A stretch of 64,000 nt of DNA from Sphingomonas profundi (GCF_009739515.1 NZ_CP046535.1:3224001-3288000), one strand, 5' to 3'. Numbered from the stretch's first letter, positions 16,528-24,820 are shown. Made by a program: numbers and translations. Notes: generated by a model from the letters alone, not told the origin.

Positions 16528-17391
16528 ATGTTTGCTGCGATCGGTCTCGTCGTGCTGCTCGGCATGGTGTTCGGCGGCTTCGCCATCACCGGCGGCGATC
16601 TGGAGCCGGTGCTGCACGCCATCCCGCACGAGATGCTCATCATCGGCGGCGCCGCCATCGGCGCCGTCGTCGCCGGCAACTCGATGAAGGAGATCAAGCA
16701 GTTCGCCGGCGGCTTCGCCAAGGTGTTCAAGGGGCCGACCTACAAGAAGAAGGACTTCCTCGACGTCATCTTCCTCGTCAGCTCGCTGATGAAGATGCTG
16801 CGCACCGATGGCCCCGTCGCGCTGGAGGCGCATGTCGAGGATCCGAAATCCTCAACCGTGTTCGCCGAATATCCGAAGCTGCTGAAGGACAGCGCGCTCG
16901 TCCACCTCATCACCGATACGCTGCGGCTCGTCGTCGTCTCCTCGGGCACGCTCGATCCGATGGCGGTGGAGGACGTGATGGACAATTCGCTGAAGACCCA
17001 CCACCACGATGCCATCCGCCCGGCGGACATGCTGCAGAACATGGCCGATGCGCTGCCCGCGCTGGGCATCGTCGCGGCCGTGCTCGGCGTGGTGAAGACG
17101 ATGGGCTCGATCGACCAGCCGCCCGCCATCCTCGGCGCGATGATCGGCTCGGCGCTGGTCGGCACCTTCCTCGGCATCCTGCTCGCCTACGGCATCTTCG
17201 GCCCGTTCGCCGGCCGCTGCCGCCAGGTGATCGAGAGCGACGCGGCGATCTACCAGGTCGTCAAGCAGATCATCATCGCCAGTCTCAACGGCCACCCGCT
17301 GCCGCTGGTGATCGAGGCCGCCCGCTCCGGCATCAGCCACTCGAACCAGCCGGCCTTCGCCGACGTGTTCGACGGCATGCGCGGCCGCTGA
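16528..17391 (+). CDS. motA: Flagellar motor stator protein MotA
   Basis: 287 residues, standard MotA size. Four hydrophobic segments: residues 2-20 (FAAIGLVVLLGMVFGGFAI), 35-50, then ALPALGIVAAVLGVVKTMG and IGSALVGTFLGILLAYGIFG. The conserved prolines in DALPALGI and FGPFAG and the cytoplasmic charged loop (KLLKDSALVHLI) are present. ATG 16528 has GGGGG/TTGAG upstream. A TAAAGT at 16392 could be the -35 of a FliA promoter but the -10 match is poor. The motB gene starts 4 bases later. It forms the proton channel with MotB and presses on FliG. Confidence 0.95.
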   Translation: MFAAIGLVVLLGMVFGGFAITGGDLEPVLHAIPHEMLIIGGAAIGAVVAGNSMKEIKQFAGGFAKVFKGPTYKKKDFLDVIFLVSSLMKMLRTDGPVALEAHVEDPKSSTVFAEYPKLLKDSALVHLITDTLRLVVVSSGTLDPMAVEDVMDNSLKTHHHDAIRPADMLQNMADALPALGIVAAVLGVVKTMGSIDQPPAILGAMIGSALVGTFLGILLAYGIFGPFAGRCRQVIESDAAIYQVVKQIIIASLNGHPLPLVIEAARSGISHSNQPAFADVFDGMRGR

Positions 17392-17395
17392 TCCG

Positions 17396-18376
17396 ATGGC
17401 GAGCAAGGCGGCCGCCCCGGCCAAGCGGGGCAAGAACGAGCCGGAACCCCGGCCCATCATCGTCAAGAAGATCATCGCGGAAGCGCATGGCGGCCACCAT
17501 GGCGGCGCCTGGAAGGTGGCCTATGCCGATTTCGTGACGGCGATGATGGCCTTCTTCCTGCTGATGTGGATCCTGGGCGCCACCACCGAGAAGCAGCGCA
17601 AGGGCATCGCCGACTATTTCGCGCCCACCCTGGTCGAGATGAAGCAGAAGAGCGCCGGCTCGAACGGCCCGTTCGGCGGCGATTCGATCATGGCCAAGGA
17701 CAATTACCCCCACAAGGCGGCGCAGACCGGCACCAAGACCCTCACCATCCCCAAGGATGCGACGGGCGGCGAGAAGGAGGCGGAAGGCGCCAAGCAGAAG
17801 GACCGCGTCCGCTTCGTGGCGGTGAAGGCCAAGATCGTCGAGGCGATGCGGAAGGACAAGGGCCTCGCCCGCTTCCTCAAGAACGTGCGCTTCACCGACA
17901 CGCGTGAGGGGCTGCGCATCGATCTGGTCGACCAGTCCGATTTCGCGATGTTCGGCGTGGGCGGCACCGGCCTGCTGCCGGATGCGCGCCGGCTGATGGG
18001 CGAGGTGGCCAAGGTGATCGCGGCCGTGCCCAACGACGTGATCGTGCGCGGCCACACCGATGCGCTGCCCTATGCGGCGGGCCGATCGACCAACAACTGG
18101 TCGCTTTCCAGCGCCCGGGCGGAGGCGACGCGCGCCGGCCTGGCCGATGCCGGCGTGCCCGCCGCCCGCTTCGCCCGGATCGAGGGCGTCGCCGATCGCG
18201 AGCCTTACGTGCCCGGCGACATCTACGATCCCCGCAACCGCCGCATGTCGATCACGCTGAAGTGGAGCGGACCCGATGCGGGCGCCAGCGAGGGTGCCGG
18301 CGAGGCGGCGACCCCGCATGCGGACGTGCCGCCGTTCGCCAGGGAGGCAAGCGCGGAGCCCCGTCCGGCGCACTGA
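17396..18376 (+). CDS. motB: Flagellar motor stator protein MotB
   Basis: 326 residues. A basic N-terminus precedes one membrane segment (WKVAYADFVTAMMAFFLLMW), with Asp45 as the proton-carrying residue. A long linker follows. The OmpA-type peptidoglycan-binding domain lies at ~205-290 (VIVRGHTDALPYAAG, NNWSLSSARAEATRAGLADA, DPRNRRMSITLKW). The C-terminal ~35 residues are acidic/Ala-rich. Anchors the MotA ring to the wall; the region after the helix (EKQRKGIADYFAPT) corresponds to the plug. Compare the much shorter MotB-like protein at 6.1 kb. Confidence 0.95.
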   Translation: MASKAAAPAKRGKNEPEPRPIIVKKIIAEAHGGHHGGAWKVAYADFVTAMMAFFLLMWILGATTEKQRKGIADYFAPTLVEMKQKSAGSNGPFGGDSIMAKDNYPHKAAQTGTKTLTIPKDATGGEKEAEGAKQKDRVRFVAVKAKIVEAMRKDKGLARFLKNVRFTDTREGLRIDLVDQSDFAMFGVGGTGLLPDARRLMGEVAKVIAAVPNDVIVRGHTDALPYAAGRSTNNWSLSSARAEATRAGLADAGVPAARFARIEGVADREPYVPGDIYDPRNRRMSITLKWSGPDAGASEGAGEAATPHADVPPFAREASAEPRPAH

Positions 18377-18399
18377 TCCGCCCGGCAGAACGGGATCAG
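18373..18399 (+). terminator. Possible hairpin after motB
   Basis: CTGATC at 18374-18379 pairs with GATCAG at 18394-18399, with an inner CCCG/CGGG pairing, overlapping the motB stop. No T-tract. Weak candidate for ending the flagellar unit before the cupredoxin-like gene. Confidence 0.3.
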
Positions 18400-18452
18400 C
18401 GCCGCCGGCGGGGCGTTGGGGCGATCGCATGGTTCATCATGAGGTCGCCCCG

Positions 18453-18860
18453 ATGCGTTTCGCTCTTTCCCTCGCCGCCGTCGCGACGCTCGCCGGCAGC
18501 GCCGTCGCCGCGCCCCCCGCCCCGAACTGGACGAAGGGCAGGCCGATCGAGATCAGCATCAGCAACGATCGCTTCACGCCATCGACGATCACGCTGCGGC
18601 GCGGTGCTCAATACATCCTGCGCATCCACAACCGATCGGATCGCAAGCACAACTTCTCCGCGCCGCACTTCTTCACGGAAGCCCGCGTGTCGCCGCGCGA
18701 CTCGGGCTGGGTGACGGACGACAAGGTGGATCTGGCGGCCGGCCGGAGCGCCACGCTGCACATCGTCGCCCCGGACACGCCGCATGCGGAATATGCGTTC
18801 CGCAGCACCAACCTGCTGGACGCGGCCGCGAATATGAAGGGCCGCATCGTGGTGCGTTAG
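18453..18860 (+). CDS. Periplasmic cupredoxin-like protein
   Basis: 135 residues from ATG 18453 (GAGG 8 bases upstream). Signal peptide MRFALSLAAVATLAGSAVA. The body reads as a cupredoxin beta-sandwich: FTPSTITLRRGAQYILRIHN and KHNFSAPHFF, then VDLAAGRSATLHIVAPDTPH and a C-terminal MKGRIVVR. Type 1 copper sites need Cys, His, His and usually Met; His residues and a late Met exist but there is no Cys in the protein. The fold is likely, copper electron transfer is not. It follows motB but has no evident flagellar role. Confidence 0.75.
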   Translation: MRFALSLAAVATLAGSAVAAPPAPNWTKGRPIEISISNDRFTPSTITLRRGAQYILRIHNRSDRKHNFSAPHFFTEARVSPRDSGWVTDDKVDLAAGRSATLHIVAPDTPHAEYAFRSTNLLDAAANMKGRIVVR

Positions 18861-18869
18861 GCCACCCGC

Positions 18870-19517
18870 CTACTCCCGCGCCGCGCGCAGCGCCGCGCCG
18901 GCGGCGAAGGGGGCGCCGGCCACCAGCAGCAGCGAGGCGGCGGCCAGCAGCTTCAGCGCGCCGGCGCCCTGCCCGCCCAGCGCGCCCGCGCCGAAGATCA
19001 GGATCGGCACCGCCAGCGGCAGCATCACCAGCCCCGCCAGCGCCCCCGCCCCGCGCAGGCCCAGGGTCAGCGCACTCGTCGTCAGCGCCAGTGCGGCGAG
19101 GCCGGGCGTGCCGATGGCGAGGCCGGCCTCCAGCCGCAGCAGCGTGCCGCCGTCCAGCTTCAGCAGGGCCGCCGCCGGCAGCGCCGCCACCATCAGCGGC
19201 GGCCCGAAGCTCAGCCAGTGCGCCGCCAGCTTCGCCGCCGCCACCGATTCCTCGGGCGTGCCGCGCACGGCGAACTGATCGAGCACGCCCGCCTCGGCAT
19301 CGGGCGCGATCAGCCGGTCGACCGGCAGCAGCGCCGCCAGCAGCGCCGCCATCCACAGCGCGCCGCCGCCGGCCTTCGCCAGCAGCGCGCCATCCGGCCC
19401 CACCGCGAACGGAAACAGGGTGGCGACGAGCAGGAAGAAGATCAGCGGCAGCGCGCCGCCGCCGCCCTCGAAGGCGCGGCGCAGGTCGCGCCACAGGATC
19501 AGCGCCAGGATCCTCAT
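18870..19517 (-). CDS. ccmB: Haem exporter membrane subunit CcmB
   Basis: 215 residues, the usual CcmB length, with about six hydrophobic segments. N-terminal LILWRDLRRAFEGGGGALPL, central LLPVDRLIAPDAEAGVLDQF, and LSFGPPLMVAALPAAAL are typical. CcmB works with CcmA in the cytochrome c maturation (System I) complex that releases haem-loaded CcmE. ATG 19517 overlaps the ccmA stop (ATGA). ccmC-I are not adjacent. Confidence 0.92.
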   Translation of the reverse strand: MRILALILWRDLRRAFEGGGGALPLIFFLLVATLFPFAVGPDGALLAKAGGGALWMAALLAALLPVDRLIAPDAEAGVLDQFAVRGTPEESVAAAKLAAHWLSFGPPLMVAALPAAALLKLDGGTLLRLEAGLAIGTPGLAALALTTSALTLGLRGAGALAGLVMLPLAVPILIFGAGALGGQGAGALKLLAAASLLLVAGAPFAAGAALRAARE

Positions 19518-20092
19518 GCCAGCGCGATCGGCCGCGCGTCGGACAGGCCAAGCGGCTGGTGCGTCGCCGCCACGATGATGCCGCCGGTCGCCCGGTGCGC
19601 CGCCATCGCCGCCGCCAGCCGATCGAGCGAGGCGCGATCCAGCCCGTTGCCCGGCTCGTCCAGCAGCCAGATGCGGGCCGCCCCGGCGATCACCCGCGCC
19701 AGGGTGGCGCGCCGGGCCTGTCCGGTCGAGAGCATCCGCACCGGCACCTCGGCGATGGCGGCCAGGTCCACCGCCGCCAGCGCCGCGTCCACCGCCGCGA
19801 TCGGCCGCCCATCGATCGCCGCCCAGTGGCCCAGCGCCGCGCGCAGTGACAGGTTGCGGTCGAGCGCGTGCGTTTCGTTCGCCAGCGCCACGCCGCCCGC
19901 CCGCGCGACGCGCCCGGCCGCCGGGGTCAGCAGCCCCGCCGCCAGCCGCAGCAGGCTCGATTTGCCGACGCCGTTCGGCCCCGTCACCAGCGCCGCCTCG
20001 CCGGCGGCCAGGGCGAAGCTCACCCCCTCGAACAGCAGCCGCTGCCCGCGCAGGCACGCCACCCGCTCGAACGCCAGCGCCGCCCCGCTCAC
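19514..20092 (-). CDS. ccmA: Haem exporter ATP-binding subunit CcmA
   Basis: 192 residues from GTG 20092, in a GTGA overlap with the upstream protease-like gene. Walker A GPNGVGKSSLLRLAAGLL, signature MLSTGQARRATLARVI (LSxGQ form typical of CcmA) and Walker B IWLLDEPGNGLD are present. Energises release of holo-CcmE during c-type cytochrome assembly together with CcmB. Short length is normal for CcmA. Confidence 0.93.
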   Translation of the reverse strand: MSGAALAFERVACLRGQRLLFEGVSFALAAGEAALVTGPNGVGKSSLLRLAAGLLTPAAGRVARAGGVALANETHALDRNLSLRAALGHWAAIDGRPIAAVDAALAAVDLAAIAEVPVRMLSTGQARRATLARVIAGAARIWLLDEPGNGLDRASLDRLAAAMAAHRATGGIIVAATHQPLGLSDARPIALA

Positions 20093-20484
20093 GCGGCGGC
20101 CTCCTCCAGCGCATGCATGTCCGCGTCGGACAGGCCGAAATGGTGGCCCACCTCGTGGATCAGCACATGCGCCACCAGCGCCTCCAGCGCGACGCCGGTC
20201 TCCGCCCACTCGTCGATCAGCGGGCGGCGGTAGAGGTGGATCATGTCGGGCATGGCGCCATGATCCATCACCGATTTCTCGCCAACCGGCCGCCCGGTGT
20301 AGAGGCCGGTCAGCTCGAAGGCATCCTCGAACCCCATCTCGGCCAGCACGTCCTCGTCGGCGAACTCCTCGACGCGCAGCACGATCTCGCCCAGATGCGC
20401 GCGGAAGGCGGCGGGCAGCCGCGCCAGCGTGGCGCGCGCCAGCCGCTCGATCGTCGCGGCGTCGGGGGCGAAGGTTTCGGCCAC
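20089..20484 (-). CDS. Zincin-like metallopeptidase family protein
   Basis: 131 residues. A zinc-protease motif is intact: HEVGHHFGLSD, with H110, E111, H114 and a downstream D120 as likely ligands/catalyst. The preceding text (GLYTGRPVGEKSV, DMIHLYRRPLIDEW) matches the small possible-Zn-protease family (DUF1025-type) often encoded near ccmA in alphaproteobacteria. No signal peptide, so cytoplasmic. Substrate unknown. Overlaps ccmA by GTGA, hinting at a joint role in cytochrome maturation or only shared transcription. Confidence 0.85.
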   Translation of the reverse strand: MAETFAPDAATIERLARATLARLPAAFRAHLGEIVLRVEEFADEDVLAEMGFEDAFELTGLYTGRPVGEKSVMDHGAMPDMIHLYRRPLIDEWAETGVALEALVAHVLIHEVGHHFGLSDADMHALEEAAA

Positions 20485-20498
20485 TCCATTCGTCCTTC

Positions 20499-20595
20499 CA
20501 GAGCGGTCGCAAGGCAGGTGGAATCACCTGCCGCTCCGACAACCGCGGCAAACAACCGACCGGAGCGGTTCCACACAGGTGGAAACCGCTCTAGG
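20499..20595. repeat. Two REP-like palindromes back to back
   Basis: In the divergent gap between the protease-like gene and phhB lie GGCAGGTG-GAAT-CACCTGCC (20513-20532, perfect 8-bp stem, flanked by GAGCGGT and CCGCTCC) and GAGCGGTTCCAC...GTGGAAACCGCTC (20563-20591). The second shares its arms and its trailing CCGCTCTAGG with the element at 52175-52203, so this is a dispersed family. Confidence 0.7.
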
Positions 20596-20651
20596 GTCCG
20601 GCGCCATGCTGTAGGCATAGCGGACCAACGACGCCAGCGACGGACGATGCG

Positions 20652-20942
20652 ATGATCGAAGCCCTGACCGAGGAGGAGCGCGCCGACGCGCTGGATGGCC
20701 TGGAGGACTGGGACTATGACGATGCGCGCGACGCGATCGCCCGCCGCTTCGTCTTCGCCGACTTTCCCGAAGCCTTCTCGTTCATGACGCGGGTGGCGCT
20801 GCTGGCCGAGAAGATGGACCATCATCCCGAGTGGACCAACGTGTGGAACCGCGTCGACATCGTGCTCACCACCCACGATGCCGGCGGCCTCTCCACCCGC
20901 GACATCGTGCTGGCCGAAGCCATCGACGCGCTGGCCGGGTGA
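20652..20942 (+). CDS. phhB: 4a-hydroxytetrahydrobiopterin dehydratase (PCD)
   Basis: 96 residues, normal for pterin-4a-carbinolamine dehydratase. The signature EKMDHHPEW (residues 53-61; active-site H57, H58) and [20 protein letters not shown] are present. The enzyme regenerates the pterin cofactor used by phenylalanine hydroxylase; some members act in other pterin pathways. No phhA is in the window. Its stop overlaps the GTG of the ABC transporter ATPase gene (GTGA), an unexpected partnership. Confidence 0.93.
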   Translation: MIEALTEEERADALDGLEDWDYDDARDAIARRFVFADFPEAFSFMTRVALLAEKMDHHPEWTNVWNRVDIVLTTHDAGGLSTRDIVLAEAIDALAG

Positions 20943-21691
20943 GCGGTCCGGCCGTCCGCTTCGAGGGTGTGGCGAAGCATTATGGCGGTGTGGCCGCAGT
21001 GGCGGGCGTCTCCGCCGAGGTCGCCGGCGGCAGCTTCGTGGCGCTGGTCGGCGCGTCGGGATCGGGCAAGTCCACCCTGCTGAAGACAGTCAACCGGCTG
21101 GTGGAGCCCGATGCCGGCCGCGTGACGATCGACGGCGAGGATGTCGCCGCCGGCGCCGCCCCGGCGCTGAGACGGCGGATCGGCTACGCCTTCCAGCATG
21201 TCGGCCTGTTCCCGCACATGAGCGTGGCGGAGAATATCGCGATCGTGCCGCGCCTGGCCGGCGGCCCGCCGGCGGACGTGGCGGCGCTGCTCGATCAGGT
21301 CGGCCTCGCCGCCGATCACGCGCGGCGCATGCCGGCGCAGCTCTCCGGCGGGCAGCGGCAGCGCGTCGGCGTGGCACGGGCGCTGGCCGGCGGCGCCACG
21401 CTGATGCTGCTGGACGAGCCGTTCGGTGCGCTCGATCCGGTCACGCGCGACCGGCTGTGCGAGACGTACCGCGCATTGCACGACCGGCTCGGCCTCACCA
21501 CCCTGATGGTGACGCACGACATGGCCGAGGCGCTGCTGATGGCCGATCGCATCCTGGTGATGGCGCGTGGCGCGCTCGTCGCCGATGCGCTGCCAGCGGC
21601 CATGCTGGCGGGCACGGCCGGCGCCGAGGCCGCCGCCCTGGTGGACGTGCCCCGCCGCCAGGCCGAGCGGCTGCGGGCTCTGGCCGAGTGA
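20939..21691 (+). CDS. Osmoprotectant-type ABC transporter ATPase (OpuCA/YehX-like)
   Basis: 250 residues from GTG 20939. Walker [19 protein letters not shown]-loop [14 protein letters not shown], signature [18 protein letters not shown], Walker [12 protein letters not shown], and the H-loop [10 protein letters not shown] are intact. [12 protein letters not shown] is the wording of the quaternary-amine (OpuA/OpuC/YehX) branch. It lacks the C-terminal CBS domains of OpuCA. It pairs with the fused permease/binding protein at 22.0 kb, 343 bases downstream on the same strand, for uptake of glycine betaine, choline or a related solute; substrate not determined by sequence. Confidence 0.88.
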   Translation: MSGPAVRFEGVAKHYGGVAAVAGVSAEVAGGSFVALVGASGSGKSTLLKTVNRLVEPDAGRVTIDGEDVAAGAAPALRRRIGYAFQHVGLFPHMSVAENIAIVPRLAGGPPADVAALLDQVGLAADHARRMPAQLSGGQRQRVGVARALAGGATLMLLDEPFGALDPVTRDRLCETYRALHDRLGLTTLMVTHDMAEALLMADRILVMARGALVADALPAAMLAGTAGAEAAALVDVPRRQAERLRALAE

Positions 21692-21750
21692 GCCGCCCCG
21701 CGATCGCGCGCCGCCCCGCCGGTGGTGTCGTTCCCCCGCCCCGATCCCCC

Positions 21751-21984
21751 CGTCATCCCGGACTTGATCCGGGATCCATGGACGGCGGTGCGCGGACGAC
21801 ACCCGGCGCTGGCTCACGACACCCGGACCCGACATATCCAGTCGCTCGGACGCTGCCCTGTGCGGATCGAGCTACGGGCCTCCGCCTGTGCCGCAGCGAC
21901 GGGGAGGTGGCGGATGGTTGCGAGTGTCCGGCCAGCTTCTCGGGTGCGCCTTGTCCGTGGATCCCGGCTTTCGCCGGGACGACC
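21751..21984. repeat. Bracketed inverted-repeat element
   Basis: The 343-base gap between the ATPase and permease genes has no gene. It carries CGTCATCCCGGACTTGATCC-GGGATCCATGG at 21751-21781 and, inverted, CCGTGGATCCCGG-CTTTCGCCGGGACGACC at 21955-21984, about 80% matching. Each arm is itself a CCCGG...CCGGG hairpin. Such arms are common in sphingomonad intergenic DNA. The ~170 bases between show no coding potential I trust. Confidence 0.6.
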
Positions 21985-22034
21985 TTAGGGGGTGCGGCGA
22001 GTGTGGCCTGCCCCGCCGCGATGCGAGGCCGGCC

Positions 22035-23588
22035 GTGATCCCCGCCGCCTACGCCGATGCGGTCGGCCAGCTGCCCGCCTTGTTCGCCGCGCACGTGCTG
22101 CTCTCGTCGGCGGCGCTGGCCGCGGCGCTGGCAGTCGGGCTGCCGCTCGCGCTCGCCGCCGCGCGGCGGCCGCGGCTGCGGCAGGTCTCGCTCGGCATCG
22201 CCAGCCTCGTCCAGACGATCCCCGGCCTCGCCTTGCTGGCCCTGTTCTACCCGCTGCTGCTCGGCCTGTCGGCGCTGGTCGGCGGCGGCATACCGGCGCT
22301 CGGCTTCCTGCCATCGCTGCTGGCGCTGGCGCTCTACGCGCTGCTGCCGATCCTGCGGAACACGATCGCCGGCCTGTCCGCCATCGATCCGGCGGTGATC
22401 GAGGCGGCCGACGGCGTCGGCATGACGCCGCGGCAGAGGCTGCGGCTGGTCGAGATACCGCTCGCCGCGCCCGTCGCCATGGCCGGCATCCGCACAGCCG
22501 CCGTCTGGACGATCGGCGCGGCGACGCTCGCCACCACCGTCGGCCAGCCGAGCCTCGGCAACCTCATCTTCGCCGGCTTGCAGACGGAGACGATCGCGCT
22601 CGTCGTCTCCGGCTGCCTCGCCGCCGCCGCACTCGCGCTGCTGGTGGATGCGCTGCTCGGCCTGGCCGAGAACGGCATCGCCACGCGGCGGCGCTGGCGC
22701 GTCGTGCTGCCGCTGGCGGTGCTCGGCCTGGGCGTCGGCGCCGCCGCCCTGCCCGCGCTCGCACCCCGTCGGGCCGAGGTGGTGATCGGCGCGAAGAACT
22801 TCTCCGAGCAGTATATCCTCGCCCGGCTGATCGGCCACCGGCTGGAAGCGGCCGGCTATGCGGTGCGCTACAAGGAGGGGCTCGGCTCGGTGGTCGCCTA
22901 CCGCGCGCTCACCGGAGGGGACATCGACGTCTACGTCGATTATTCGGGCACCTTGTGGACGACGCTGATGGCGCGCGCCGACACGCCGCCGCGCGGGCCG
23001 ATGATCGCCGGCATCGCCGCCTGGATGCGGGCGGGCGCCGGCACCCGTCTGGTCGGCCCGCTCGGCTTCGAGAATGCCTATGCGCTGGCGATGGGCGAGC
23101 GCGCGGCGGCCGACGCGGGGGTCCGCTCGATCGCCGATCTCGCCGCCGTCGCGCCGCGGCTGCGGCTTGCCGCCGATCTCGAATTCCTCGACCGGCCGGA
23201 GTGGCGGGCGGTGCGCGACGCCTATCGCCTGCGCTTCGCCGAGACGCGCGCCTACAGCCCCACCTTCATGTACCGCGCGCTCGCCTCCGGCCGGGCGGAC
23301 GTGATCGCCGCCTTCTCGTCCGACGGCCGCATCGCGGCGGACCGGCTGACGGTGCTCGCCGATCCCCGCCACGCCCTGCCCGGCTATGACGCGCTGCTGC
23401 TGGCCAGCCCGGCCCGCGCCCGCGACGCCCGTTTCATCGCCGCGCTGCGCCCGCTGATCGGCGCGATCCCGGTGACGGCGATGCGCGAGGCGAACTACAT
23501 GGTCGATCGCGAGACGGGCAAGTCGACGCCGGACGACGCCGCACGCTGGCTGGATAGCCGGATCGCGCGCCGGGAAGCGACGCCCTGA
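22035..23588 (+). CDS. Fused permease and substrate-binding protein of quaternary-amine ABC transporter
   Basis: 517 residues from GTG 22035. Residues ~10-215 are a binding-protein-dependent permease (LVQTIPGLALLALFYPLLLG; EAADGVGMTPRQRLRLVEIP; GAATLATTVGQPSLGNLIFA) with ~6 helices. Residues ~250-517 are an OpuAC/OsmF-type binding domain starting VVIGAKNFSEQYILARLIG, with GDIDVYVDYSGT, YSPTFMYRALASGRADVIAA and PGYDALLL. The permease helix at ~220-240 should thus tether the binding domain on the periplasmic side. Fusions of this kind are known in the OpuF/YehYZ-like group. Osmoprotectant import is the likely role. Confidence 0.87.
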   Translation: MIPAAYADAVGQLPALFAAHVLLSSAALAAALAVGLPLALAAARRPRLRQVSLGIASLVQTIPGLALLALFYPLLLGLSALVGGGIPALGFLPSLLALALYALLPILRNTIAGLSAIDPAVIEAADGVGMTPRQRLRLVEIPLAAPVAMAGIRTAAVWTIGAATLATTVGQPSLGNLIFAGLQTETIALVVSGCLAAAALALLVDALLGLAENGIATRRRWRVVLPLAVLGLGVGAAALPALAPRRAEVVIGAKNFSEQYILARLIGHRLEAAGYAVRYKEGLGSVVAYRALTGGDIDVYVDYSGTLWTTLMARADTPPRGPMIAGIAAWMRAGAGTRLVGPLGFENAYALAMGERAAADAGVRSIADLAAVAPRLRLAADLEFLDRPEWRAVRDAYRLRFAETRAYSPTFMYRALASGRADVIAAFSSDGRIAADRLTVLADPRHALPGYDALLLASPARARDARFIAALRPLIGAIPVTAMREANYMVDRETGKSTPDDAARWLDSRIARREATP

Positions 23589-23647
23589 CCCGCGCCGCCG
23601 CGACGATCGCGAGATCGCTTCCCGGCGCACCGGCCCCTTCTTCCCAT

Positions 23648-23720
23648 GTGTCGAGCGAAGTCGAGACACGCTCGGCCGTCGCGCGCGAACGAGAACGGCC
23701 GCCCCTCGACTTCGCTCGGG
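23648..23720. repeat. Palindromic CTCGACTTCGCTCG-type repeats
   Basis: The 344-base gap 23589-23932 holds no gene. GTGTCGAGCGAAGTCGAGACAC-like sequence at 23648-23669 and CCTCGACTTCGCTCGGGG at 23703-23720 are inverted copies of one short motif around ~33 bases of GC-rich spacer, so the pair can form a long hairpin. Typical dispersed REP-like element. Confidence 0.55.
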
Positions 23721-23932
23721 GTAAGGAGCCGGACGGGGATGCATGAAAGGGCGCGCCGCCAGGTGGCCCCCCGCCCCGACCTTCGCCGCATGTGCCTGAT
23801 CCACCCGCCGCAAGCATCCCGGCCAAGCCCTCGACCAACGTCTACCTGCATCGTCGCGTCGCGCCTGCTGCGACAAGCTTTCGTTAACCCGTCGCGCGCA
23901 TGGTCCGTTTCGAACCATATCGAGGATAGCGG

Positions 23933-24820
23933 GTGCAGACGTCGCGGATCGGCAACGGCAGGGCAGCGGAGGATCGCGCATCCGTCCGCCTCGCCATCGC
24001 CGATGCGGCGCAGCGCACCGGCGCCAGCTTCTCCTACCTGTTCAACCAGGCGCGCAGCGAGAGCGGGCTCAACCCCAACGCCAAGGCGGGCAACTCCTCC
24101 GCCACCGGCCTCTACCAGTTCATCGATCAGAGCTGGCTGGGCGTGCTGAAGCAGCATGGCGCCGAGCATGGCTATGGCTGGGCGGCCGACGCCATCAAGG
24201 CGCGGCCGGGCGGCGGCTACACCGTCTCCGATCCGGATGCGAAGGCCGCCATCAACGCGCTGCGCCGCGATCCCACCGCCTCCGCCCTGATGGCCGGCGA
24301 ATATGCGCAGGACAATGCCGCCGGCCTGCAGAGCGCGCTCGGCCGTGAGGCGAACGCGACCGACCTCTATTTCGGTCACTTCCTCGGCCTCGCCGGCGCC
24401 AAGAAGTTCCTGCGGGCGGCCGCCGCCAGCCCGGATGCGCCCGCCGCGTCGATCTTCCCGCGCGAGGCGGCGGCGAACCGCGGCCTGTTCTACACCAGGT
24501 CCGGCGCACCCCGCAGCTTTGCCGATCTGTACGCGCTGATGGGCCGCAAGATCGAGGGGCCGGTGGATACCGACGCCGTGACCGCGCCGATCCGGATGGC
24601 GAGCCTCGCCGCCTCCATCTCCCCCACCAGCACCCCGCTCAGCGACGCGCCGCCCTCCGACGTCAAGCTGGTGGACCTGCCCGCCTCGACATCCCGCCAG
24701 GCGCCCTCCGACGTGATGCTGGCGCTGAACCGCCAGAGCGACGGCGCCAGCGTGCTGCGCCCGAGCCCGCGGAACGCGATGCTCGCCTACATGATGGTGT
24801 CGGCCCCCACTGACGTGTGA
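23933..24820 (+). CDS. Lytic transglycosylase, no signal peptide
   Basis: 295 residues from GTG 23933 (GAGGA 7 bases upstream). The SLT fold is at ~25-130: FSYLFNQARSESGLNPNAKA with the likely catalytic Glu in RSESGL, NSSATGLYQFIDQSWLGVLK, then AEHGYGWAADAI and TDLYFGHFLGLAGAKKFL. The C-terminal ~90 residues are Ser/Pro/Ala-rich and probably unstructured. It would cut peptidoglycan with formation of 1,6-anhydro-muramic ends. There is no Sec signal or membrane helix at the N-terminus. Given the single-domain FlgJ in this window, export through the flagellar gate and a role in rod penetration is an inference worth testing. Confidence 0.85.
   Translation: MQTSRIGNGRAAEDRASVRLAIADAAQRTGASFSYLFNQARSESGLNPNAKAGNSSATGLYQFIDQSWLGVLKQHGAEHGYGWAADAIKARPGGGYTVSDPDAKAAINALRRDPTASALMAGEYAQDNAAGLQSALGREANATDLYFGHFLGLAGAKKFLRAAAASPDAPAASIFPREAAANRGLFYTRSGAPRSFADLYALMGRKIEGPVDTDAVTAPIRMASLAASISPTSTPLSDAPPSDVKLVDLPASTSRQAPSDVMLALNRQSDGASVLRPSPRNAMLAYMMVSAPTDV

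Noticed and set aside
18276-18452. N-terminal extension of the cupredoxin-like protein overlapping motB
   Set aside because: The extension is Arg/Pro-rich shadow of motB; the signal peptide starts at 18453 with a ribosome site.
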